A stretch of DNA of 64,000 nucleotides. It comes from Porites lobata (lineage: Eukaryota; Cnidaria; Anthozoa; Scleractinia; Poritidae). The notes below the pieces were generated by a model. It did not search any database. It was not told the DNA's origin and saw only the letters and a program-made list of their open reading frames with translations. Shown here one piece after another: positions 55,401 to 64,000 of this stretch. Positions within the stretch are counted from its first letter, which is position 1. Each line of letters opens with the position of its first letter. The translations under genes and the position numbers were made by a program. The stretch lies in the NCBI GenBank assembly GCA_942486035.1, contig CALNXK010000022.1, positions 1 to 64,000 on the forward strand. The letters run 5' to 3'.

Positions 55401-58400
55401 TGGCTCTTATGAACTTATTAAAACTCAGATCGCATCGATATTTGGCAAGAAGTTAAAGTTTATAAACAGCTTTTCATTGAGTATTTTTTTCCTGGCTGTA
55501 AGACCAAAATAAAATTGAAATATGAAAAATATGGCTCAAAATGGGACCATTTTTTAACAGCTCGCGTAACATTTACAGTCTAACCACGCATATTGTGGAT
55601 TTCTCTGTTTCTGTTAATGGTACTTTGGAAAAATTTCTCCGAAGAGGTCAGTGACTTATGAGTACTAACTGTATTAAAAATTACTGAACATAATGGCAAA
55701 ACAACAAAGTTTAGGGCGTTTTCAGAAAGATGTTCTGTCTACATACGATCTCTGTGCAGCGCGAACGTCAATTTAAAAGATTGCTTTTCATTGACTTTCT
55801 GTTGTTGTTAAGAGAAGAAATAATAATTTTTGAATGCTCATAAGTTAAATTTTCCTTATAGACTAACTGTTAAGAATTGGAAACCCATTTTTACGCTAAG
55901 ATCAAATATGTAAGGTTAGACAGCATTTTTTAACGTGAAAATTAAGTAAACCGTGCGTTGGACCGAAAATCGGATTCTAGAGTGTGCTTTGGCATAAAGA
56001 TTTTGTGCCTAGAATGTGCCTAAGATGTGCATAAAGTGTGCATTTTAGTTTTGAAAAACGTGCCTAAGCCATGCCTAAGTTGTGCCCAAACTGTGCCTAA
56101 TCTGTGCACAAGTTGTGCCAAAATATTGAGTCACTCGGAAAATCGTGTCCAGCCTATCGAGCTCCATAGCGAACGAAAAGGGCGCACGGCAATTATGTCA
56201 GTTTTGAGGTTTACGAAGTCTAGAAACACGGTCTGACGACCTTTTTATCCCCTAATAAGAAATAACATGACTCAGAATACGATTAGAGACAGCAGGGAAA
56301 GCCCCGACAAACAGGAAAATGGAATCTTAAACAGGTTAGCGTATTTAAAGTAAGTGCTCAGCATGCAAAAATATTACATTGTTGATATTATGCTAATTTC
56401 ATCGATGTTAAAAAATTTCCAAGTAGGTTTCTTCTCCCCTTCTTAATGGAGCGTTTAGTTGGAACGAAATATTTGTTTTTTTCAGGAGGGCAGATTTGCA
56501 TTCAAAAAAAGAATTTACTTGTGATATGACTTATAAAATGAAAACGAAAAAATTGATTGCACGCCGATGAGTTTTGATGAAATAAATGGCACGTCTCATC
56601 GATTATTATACGATCAAAGCTTAATTTGCTAACAGAGCCAGAAAACAAAAACAAACAAGCAGCTTGAATTATTTTACTACAGTGTAAATCCTACTTTTTT
56701 AGTTAGAGAAATATTTTTAAAAAGCAGCCGCATTTTGTACTTCAAAATAACACGCGTTGGCATGAAGGTTTCAAATTACCACTCTGTACTTTTCATGTTG
56801 TTATGCAAATTCAGGCCAATTTTACCGCGATCGCAAAAAGTATTTTCTACGGGTTTTATTGGCTATATTTTTGTGCCTCACTTCTTTAGCTTTTAGAAAC
56901 GAAAGAAAGCGAGTCTATAAAATTGCATGGCAATCGAAAAGGTTCAGACCGCATATATCGCGTGTGAATTTCCACTTTATCCTCGGAGTAAACACGGACT
57001 GTCGAAGAATACTTTAATTTTCCAGACTTTCGGCGCGGCTCAAAACTTACAGTTCCTATACTTCTAACTGTATCGTGTTTGATCTGAATTATTTTTGTAA
57101 TTCGTACCAAGTTTGTTCTTTTTTGCAAGTCGGGTTACAAAGATTTTCAAAAAAGTGCCCAGCGTTGAATATTTGTGCCCAAACCGTGCCTAAACCGTGC
57201 CAAAACTGTGCCCAAACTGTGCCTAAAGTGTGCCTTAGCAATATTTAAAACGTGCCTTAACTGTGCCTAAAGTGTGCCTAATCTGTGCCTTTGCATGTTT
57301 TTTTCCCGTGCTTTGGCACAAAAACCGTGCCTTTTCTTGAGCGCGAATCGTGCGTAAGGCACGGTGTTACGCTCGTGTACACCAGTAGCGTGCGCCAAGC
57401 CTTTTTTTTAATCTCAACTTCGATGTCTGAATCTTTAATTTGAACTTGACAGTGAACAAGAAGCAATGCACAAAATCTTGTTAATCAAGGGAGAATCTAA
57501 ATAAATTGAATGATTTTCCTTTATTTTACTATTTCCTAGCTAGCATTTTGGAGCAAGTGTCATGCAGAAGAGACGTTCATCTATGAGAGGGTTTACATTA
57601 GTCTTTAGATCATTTATGGTATTTAATTAAAAGTCACAATATTGTTACAGTCAAACTCCTATTACTGCCAATGCTTTCAGGACCATATATGAGTTAGTGT
57701 CCTCAGTAAGGAGATTCGAATTCTGGAATAGCTGGAATTTATTTTAGTCAAAAAATGGTGAATCATTATTTTTGCTGGGAATTTGGCTACTGTCCATATC
57801 ATTAAGGTTTCTCTATGAGCTGCAGGGGTATTGCAAGGCAAGAGTTAAATGTAATGTAATTTCTTACCTCAACATAACTGTGATCAAAATAATGGTCTCT
57901 AAAACTAAAAGTCAATAAAAGAATGAAAAAGAAAAGAGGAAAATGCAGTCAGAGATTTGATTTTAGTCAAGGTCATGTGACCAAGAATCAACCAATGGAG
58001 GTCCCTGTTTAGTTGAGTGAAAGTCTAGGAATATAATGATATATTTTGTCCAGATTTCATAAATTCAAATACTGTACATGTATGCTCCGTGGTTGAAAAA
58101 AAATAATGTGCAACACAAGTTTCATTTTTAAGCTACAGATAAAGTTGTCATGCTACTGATCTTTGGTGCTACACATTTTCATTTTCACGCGAGTCAGACA
58201 AGTAATATATTTTTGGGATAAGGTAGATCAACAATATCAAAATGAGTATTTATTTTTGTAAGAGCAAGACAACTAACCACTGAGTAACAGTAGATCGCAT
58301 TCTCAGGATTCTTGAAATCTAGAATAAATTACCACCAAGTGTTAATGAAAATTAAGTCACAGCTGCAGTGAAGTACAAGTGGAGTTGTGTTGCACAATTA

Positions 58401-61400
58401 ATTATGGGGAACTACAGGTACATGTAACTTGACAAATACCCCACATCATCAAAATTCTATGATAGGTAGTAAAAAGAGCTGATAATATTACTTGCCTCTG
58501 ACCAGGCAAATACATTAAAACATAATATTTTGGCTTAGCTTCTTGCTTGCTCAGTTTTTTGTACAAAATTTTAGTCACAGCATTCAGGCCAGTGCAGTAA
58601 CTGAAAGATCTGCACATAATTCTGTAGTTGGAGCCATTTCCATTTAATTCTTGTTTTTTTTTTACCTACAGTTGTACAATAAGTGTACTAATGCATTTTA
58701 ACCAATACTCAGGTTGTTATTATAATTCCTAGGGTCAATTAAAATACTAGTTTTTGAGCAGTATAAGATTTAAATGCAACATAAACCGTCTTACTGTATC
58801 TCCCCTGAGCATGATGTGCCGGTTATCAAGCTGAGTATCTATAGCAGATTCCTTAAAAGAGCAGAAAAAATGTTTTGTTATAACACAATCAGTTCTTATA
58901 ACTAAAAAAAAAGCACAAATGAAGCTGAAATTGAGAAGAAAACTAAAAGAAAGACAGTGGAAAGTGGAGAAAAGTTGTTAAAATGTCATCTTACGTTCGA
59001 TAAAACCCTTGTGATCCCTCTGCTGTTGACCACTCCAGAAAAGACCATAACAGACCGAAATGCTGTTTGTTTGTAACACCAAAATTTTGCATAAGCATTG
59101 TTTTCAGTTCCTCTTGGGGCCATTTTAACTCCCAAGAGAAACTGAAGACAATGTTTATGCAAAATTTTGGGGTGACAAACAAAGAGCACTATGGTACATG
59201 TATGTTATGGCATTTTCTGGAGTGGTCAATTTGAAGCACTGGTATTACATGTACATGGAGAAATTATTTTTATTCTCATGATCACTCTTAAGGCTTAAAG
59301 GGTGATATTGAAGGGGGCTGTTTATGTTATATTTCAGTGTGCCACAACAGAGAGTTTATCGCTTTCAGATTAACCAACCTCATTCACAAGATTGTCAACG
59401 CCACCAGCAGGGGATTCTCCTACTAGTTCCCAGTAGTCCACGGCCATTTCATGTCCTCCTGGAGCCTGGACAATAAAACATAATTATAATGCAAAAAGCT
59501 GACTTCTAATCTCTTGACAGAATTTAAAACATAACTACCTCATTTTACTATATAAACCCCACTTGAAATACCAGGTGAGCTTTCGCGTGTTTGCTGCGCT
59601 CACTCGTGAAATATTTTTCAACACTCAAAGAGAAAGTTTGTATCTCCACACGGCCATGTAATATCCTTTATATGCACCTCAACATTTATTGTATCTACCA
59701 ATAATATTATTCTTTTACAGCAAAACAGCCAATGTAACCATCATTATCATAAACAACTACAATAGAAAACAAGAATGCTTACTGTTTTTCCTTCTGGAAG
59801 TGCTTTGATGACACCATAAAGACATACAGATGCTTCGGTAGATAGTGTTACACCTTCATAAGTCTGGCACTTAAAATTGAAAAAGAAAGGTAAACATGAC
59901 TTATGCAATTTTTGCTAAATAAAAATCTGAGGTACATATGTTAATAACTAATTTTGCATTGTATTATAAGGGCCCCAGTTATAATATATTATCTTCAAAA
60001 TTCTGTTTAGTAAAAAGAAAAAGTCTGATTTCCCACCTTTTATCCACCTTCCGCTGATTTCGATCATCACACATTTCAAATTTTAACACCCATATCTCAT
60101 GTATCATTTCATGGTTCATTTTCCCATTCCCGCTGCCCATTTTAAGCTACTGATCTGTTAAAATAAATTGCGAATGCTTACCAGTTGATCTGACAGAACA
60201 CATTGAAGGAAACCATTTCCATCTCTAAGAACTAAAAACATCAGATTTTTGCCTTGTCTTCTAAGCCTGTGCACCCAGCCAAACACCTTTACCCTCTGGT
60301 CACGATGTGTCACTGAATCTTTTATTCCTATCTGTGATACAACGCAAATGAGAATCAAGACCTGCCTTGAATTCAGTATAAGAGTCAGTTATATCAGTAT
60401 GCACTAGATTACATCTACATTGTATTTTCTAGTTAGAACAAAATAATAACAGGCAACTTCAACCTGGCCAAAGATACTGATCGGTGAAGAACTTACTCTC
60501 TGGGCAGGGGGCAAACTTGGGTCTTCTTTTATTGTAATTTTCTTAGCCTCTTCAAGATTCTTTTCCCTCTGTTGAGCCTTTTCAGCCTTAAAAAAAAACA
60601 AAACAAAAGAAATTAGGGCATAAATCATAATAGTAACAACCCAAATGTAGCACCCACGATGGTTGGCTATAATAATCTGAAAGTAAGGGATGGACCATTA
60701 GAAAAGTTATGGGGGCAGGTGGGCGAAGGTCAAAAAAAAAGTTACATAAGCAAGGAAAAATTAAACGAAATACAGCTGGGGGTAACCTTGTGATGGACTA
60801 TAACCCATCTAGGATTTTCCATTGTACTTTATGTTACTTATAAGAGCAAAAGATTCCAGATTACCTGTATTTTAAAGCCCCAAATTTAATTTTGTAAAAA
60901 AAGCAATTCTAGTGACAAAATTAATGTCTACTCAAAAGTAACATCAAAGAAGTTTCACCTCAAAGCCATAACATTGTGATATTTGTCCAAAGGCTGGAAC
61001 TACATCACACCTCTCCTAAACTGATTATCAGAGACAGAAAGGTCCACAACCTTGGTTTAATCTACACTAACCTCCTTTTTCTCCCTGTCTTCAGATTTCT
61101 TTTTCTCTTGAGCATAAAGTTTGCTCAGTTTCTTTAGCTGGGCCTTTGCAAGCTTTTCGTATCTCTGAAATAATAATCATGATTATATGACACAACTGAC
61201 ATGTACAAATTATGTAAGAAAAAATGGCTGGAGTTGATGCATAATTTACTGTGCTACACTGACCACCTTACACTGCTCATACATGTACACATGTACGTAG
61301 GAGGGGTGGGGTGGGGGGAGAATAATATGCTTTAACGGGAGGCAAATATGCATAATCAGCCATTAAATTAAAATTTATTTTAATAGTTTATGTAAAACTG

Positions 61401-63966
61401 GTAGGTCAAATTATGAAATTCAGGTAAAAATGGTATCAACTTACACTTTAGGTTGATTCTCAAGTTCCTTGGCTTCTTAACCCTAACAATTACTACTCAT
61501 AGTCATGAATAATAATGGTTAGGAAGCAGCGAAACTTGAGAATCAAGCTGGGTTGAAACCATTTTAACCTGAAATTCATTTGTGAACTAAAACCTACGAC
61601 AGAAAGGCCTTTTGGAACCTTGAATTTGACAAATACTGCCACTCAAAACTGTTACAATTTGAAAATTCACCATCGTACCTCTCCTTCATCTTTGCCATCC
61701 ACCATAATCTGAGGTAAAGGTTCCTTCCCTTCAGAGGTACGTAAGGCCTATGAAACAAAATCACAAAAACATATTCCTTAATTAATACTATGCTTTCTGC
61801 ATACTCTTGATGTAACCTCTTTTCACCAAACTTGGCACTATGAATACCAAAAACTGCCACCTATAAACCCCCCAAATTTATAAGCCCCCCTTGTTATAGC
61901 AGGGTGCAAAGAAAGTTAATTTTACAGCTTGGCTTCGGGCAAGCTGTAACTAACATCTACTGGCCCGAAAATCATTTTTACCAGCCCGAAAAAAAATTGT
62001 CACGAGCAGAATGAAAAAATAATTATTAATTATTCCTTTCTTAATTACACTGTAAGTTAAAAAAAATACTGGCTTCATTTATTCATTACAATCAGCTGTA
62101 GTTATTTAACAAAAAAGCAATAAATAACCGAAAAAACTATAAGTTGGTCACACACTAGTACAGAATGAAAAAAGTAATGTTTTTCCAAATAACAGACAAA
62201 CATTTTTCTTTGAACACAATCCTAAAAACTACATATTAATAGTTAACCTCTTGGGAAAATGTCCATACTAAAATAGAGGTTCATGCTGTATTTACAACCA
62301 GTACTTTTGTAATTTTAATTCTCCGAAAAATCTTCGCTTGCCCGTCGGGTAAGTTAAGCACAAATTCACTAGCCCGATCGCAAAATCCACTAGCCCTGGG
62401 CTGTCGGACACGACTTTCTTTGCACGCTGTTATAGGCCCATCTAATTGACTATAGTGAACAAAAAATCATCTGATTATAAGCCCCCCTCTAGCTTTTCTT
62501 TTCTTGATTTGATTTGTAATGATTTTTTGAGGTGTAATTTAAAGACCAGTAAATGGAAAACTTTTTTTTAAAAATCAACAAACTCTACCATAGCTTGTTT
62601 TGAAGCAAGTTTTCTATTCAAGATATAAGCCCCCTTGATTATAAGACCCTCTGTATAAAAGCCTTCCTAAAACCCCTTACAAAGATTACAAAATAAGATG
62701 TTTTTCAAACCCAGGGCTTATTTTTGGAAGCAGCAGTTTAAAATCAGTATTGTTGAAAAAATTTTACTTTTTTTCTTTGTTTTGCTTTGTAAGGGTACTT
62801 CCCTGGAACATATTCGAGGGGCGATTTGACGGAGGGTTTTTGCCTTTCTACAGTTTGGGGGCGGAGGGGCTTATTATCGAATTTTACAGTAAAACCCAGT
62901 TGTTGGTAAAAATGTGTTGTCAAACCTGTTGTCATGTTAACCTACCTTACTGGTACTTAATTTCGCGGGTCTTTAATTATTCGTGTTTTTTGCGATTATG
63001 AGAAAATCGCAAAATTAAAGATCAGCAAAAATAAATCCTCGTGAAATTAAAAGCATGCAGAATTTAATACCCGTATAGAGAATTCAAATAACAATTTAAA
63101 TGTAATAGCAATGGTAGGTCTTGACAAACACAAATTGCTTTCTAGTTTTACTGGTAAGATCCATTTTGTATCTTCCATTGTGAAATAAGATTAGTTTCCA
63201 AAGATTTCACACATTGCTTGTTCCAGTTTATCTAATTTTCTTAAAGGTTCAGACTTTTTAAAAAAAGAAAATGAAGTTGAGAACGTATAAATCCCGAAAA
63301 TAAACCATGAAATACTGTCTCCACAGTCGCCAAAGTTGCAAAATTAAGTATCCGCGAAATAAGGCACCAATAAGGTAGATTCTCATTGTCTCTGATGAAA
63401 AACAGGGCTAGCAACCAATTTTGTTTATCATTTCAGTATTACAATACCTGCATTACTGTTTTGAAAGGTTTCTGTAAAGAACCATCACCAGTTTCATCAT
63501 TTCCCTCCTTTTCTGAGGTGTACATCAAAGGCCCATCAGCTGTTACAAGAGAGAAGTGTTAGTAGCCATGTCGTTTCTAAATGTAATAAAAACAAGACCT
63601 AAATTAACAGGGATGTCACTAAGATCTCAAGTCTCTGGGTAAATACAACAAGTCTAGGTGGGGAATCAAACAGCTAGAGATTTCTTTTGGTTCTATTTTT
63701 CTTCTTCTTTCCTATGAAAGTAGCTGGCGGAAATCCCCAGCCCCGGGATCTTAATGACAACCCTGATGAAATTTAATGATGCTTATTCTTCATGCAAGTG
63801 AAAGTTTCAAGTTCTATCTTATTAATATTATTTAAAGAATTCAAGAAAATAATGATATGAAAAAAACTAACCTAGGCATCTAATGGGAGCATACATTCTA
63901 AGGGACCTTGTTAAGCTAGCTTGGCATGCACTGCCTTGTGTAGGGACCCATGGAAGTCTATCTGGT
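46403..63966 (-). CDS. NARS1: Asparaginyl-tRNA synthetase, cytosolic type
   Basis: Twenty-two minus-strand exons: 63872-63966 (5' limit open), 63448-63539, 61679-61747, 61072-61164, 60497-60586, 60182-60331, 59783-59869, 59379-59465, 58795-58851, 58278-58318, 57868-57904, 54890-54967, 54422-54543, 53543-53612, 53135-53200, 52477-52505, 52290-52374, 51094-51141, 50928-51011, 48833-48895, 47728-47796, 46403-46534. From ATG 63894-63896 this gives 557 residues (human 548). It charges tRNA-Asn. The N-terminal extension has YTSEKEGNDETGDG and a Lys-rich coiled linker. The anticodon-binding OB fold has VKVFGWVHRLRRQGKNLMFL. Class II motif 1 lies in FRDHYFDHSYVEVTPP, motif 2 in YRAEQSRTRRHLSEY, motif 3 in GGYGLGLERFLTWLL. 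The end is DVCLYPRFTGRCRP. All frames join cleanly. The first exon stays open upstream of the ATG (see findings). Confidence 0.95.
46698..46830. repeat. GCCTGC foldback family copy 2, in a NARS1 intron
   Basis: CCTGCGTAGCAGGCGCTTGG and AAGTAGTG pair with CACTACTT and CCAAGCGCCTGCTACGCAGG around a GCGCGC-rich core. It is the most perfect copy of the family. Confidence 0.8.
48426..48456. repeat. Poly-C tract
   Basis: CCCCCCCCATACC followed by a run of about 17 C, in a NARS1 intron. Confidence 0.9.
49482..49595. repeat. Minisatellite of TTCGCAAACGT-type units
   Basis: About seven imperfect units of 14-18 bp: GTCGTTTCGCCAACGA, GTCGTTTCGCTAACG, then GTCAGTTCGCAAACGT and variants. It lies in a NARS1 intron. 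Confidence 0.75.
50080..50290 (+). pseudogene. 5' fragment of a zinc-finger gene with its TATA promoter
   Basis: TATATAAAGG at about 50083 precedes ATG 50150. The frame encodes MESFHCIFCAKEVTSRQEAL and LCDGCHNFSYK. Its CxxC...CxxC pattern resembles the N-terminal zinc finger of a multicopy cnidarian family often linked to FLYWCH or transposase-derived domains. The similarity is from memory and needs a search. The frame is cut by the pogo-like element that starts at 50292. It lies on the opposite strand to NARS1, within an intron. Confidence 0.45.
50292..50814. mobile_element. Pogo-like MITE
   Basis: Left CAGTCGACTCCCGATAACTC preceded by TA. Right GAGTTATCAGGAGTTGACAA, slightly diverged. Internal AACTCGAAC repeats are present. 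Same family as 23497-23672 and 37157-38053. It is non-coding and lies in a NARS1 intron. Confidence 0.75.
51290..51935. mobile_element. Pogo/Tigger-like MITE with GTGTCCGCTTAATACAGG repeats
   Basis: Left CAGTGAAACCTGTATTAAGC, right TTAATACAGGTTTCACTG, with TA at 51288-51289 and 51936-51937. The GTGTCCGCTTAATA motif recurs at least six times, in both orientations, near the two ends. It is 646 bp, non-coding, in a NARS1 intron. Confidence 0.88.
53680..54100 (+). mobile_element. LINE reverse transcriptase C-terminal fragment
   Basis: The plus strand encodes VFGWLPVKERNQFHLLRTTH, with a frame change near 53830. It then continues WPSYLTMERCQTTRNLHAKA and SPETGTFRDPASKLFYSLPN, then KTFARKVFKLF. 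This is the tail found downstream of the RT in CR1-like LINEs. It is antisense to NARS1, in the intron between the exons at 53543 and 54422. Confidence 0.75.
54234..54394. repeat. GCCTGC foldback family copy 3, next to a NARS1 exon
   Basis: GCCTGAGTGGCAGGC on the left and TGCCTTTCGTGCAGGC on the right, with GGAGAGGGGGG against CCCCTCCTCCC arms. It ends only 28 bp from the splice donor of the exon at 54422-54543. Confidence 0.65.
55353..57401. mobile_element. 2-kb TIR element with arrays of GTGCCTAA
   Basis: Both ends carry an inverted repeat beginning GGC[C/T]TGGCGCACGCTAC and continuing TGGTGTACACG (about 28 bp). Near the left (56000-56130) and right (57150-57340) there are dense GTGCCTAA, CTGTGCC and GTGCCAAA motifs. 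Longest frames are under 85 codons, so no transposase is visible. T-runs flank both ends, which hides any target duplication. It sits in the largest NARS1 intron. Confidence 0.8.
59060..59205. repeat. Foldback repeat, CAAAATTTTGCA family copy 2
   Basis: CACCAAAATTTTGCATAAGC and CAGTTCCTCTTGGG pair with CCCAAGAGAAACTG and GCAAAATTTTGGGGTG. It shares its core with 24702-24872. It lies in a NARS1 intron. Confidence 0.7.
61900..62429. mobile_element. MITE with CAGGGTGCAAAGAAAGT ends and 6-bp target duplication
   Basis: Left CAGGGTGCAAAGAAAGT, right ACTTTCTTTGCACGCTG, flanked by TTATAG (61894-61899, 62430-62435). Subterminal AGCCCGA/CTGGCCCGAA motifs are repeated. No coding; in the NARS1 intron between 61747 and 63448. 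Confidence 0.8.
62945..63375. mobile_element. TA-flanked MITE with TTTCGCGG motifs
   Basis: Left CCTTACTGGTACTTAATTTC, right GAAATAAGGCACCAATAAGG, with TA on both sides (62943-62944, 63376-63377). Inner CGCGGGT and CCGCGAAAT motifs mirror each other. It lies in the same intron as the 61900 element. Confidence 0.75.
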
Positions 63967-64000
63967 CTACAGCAATAAACTGAAAGGGAACGCTTTAGGG

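Noticed and set aside
55353..57401. Coding gene with Cys-rich repeats (frame at 56027)
   Set aside because: The Cys residues come from the GTGCC repeat motif. The frame is short and has no recognisable domain.

Overview
The window is a piece of animal nuclear genome: spliced genes with GT-AG introns, cytosolic housekeeping proteins, LINE, SINE, DIRS and many small inverted-repeat transposons, and an AT-rich background. The repeat families and gene content fit an anthozoan cnidarian, most likely a stony coral. That placement is inference from recognition, not from a search.

Left part (1 to about 35.2 kb). A glycosyltransferase-like gene runs off the left edge on the minus strand and carries an in-frame stop. 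Next comes a local array of an unrecognised, single-exon, multi-pass membrane protein family. It has three intact minus-strand copies (7383-8957, 13463-15055, 17257-18837; 524-530 aa), one large broken minus-strand copy (28099-35153), and two fragments joined in inverted orientation (23265-23782 plus, 23783-23995 minus). The ends of these proteins are almost invariant and the middle is variable. Three copies share a promoter cassette with a TATA box. The broken copy is split inside its coding region by a 5.5-kb DIRS-type tyrosine-recombinase retrotransposon with decayed Gag-like, RT, RNase H and recombinase reading frames. Between the copies lie LINE fragments, a SINE and many non-autonomous DNA transposons.

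Middle (36-38 kb). An RTE-like LINE 3' fragment is interrupted by a hAT-like element. A three-level nest of repeats follows.

Right part (38.3-64 kb). This is a compact housekeeping block. RPL36 (minus, 3 coding exons) and PGM3, phosphoacetylglucosamine mutase (plus, 2 coding exons), diverge from a 486-bp shared promoter region. Cytosolic asparaginyl-tRNA synthetase NARS1 (minus, at least 22 exons) converges on PGM3 and fills the rest of the window. Its introns carry several TIR elements, a LINE fragment and foldback repeats. All exon joins given here were placed by hand using GT-AG rules, reading-frame continuity and known vertebrate protein sequence.

The most interesting signals are the unknown membrane-protein array with its shared promoter and mosaic evolution; transposon insertions whose empty sites can be read from paralogous DNA in the same window; and an open frame upstream of the NARS1 start that could encode a mitochondrial targeting form.
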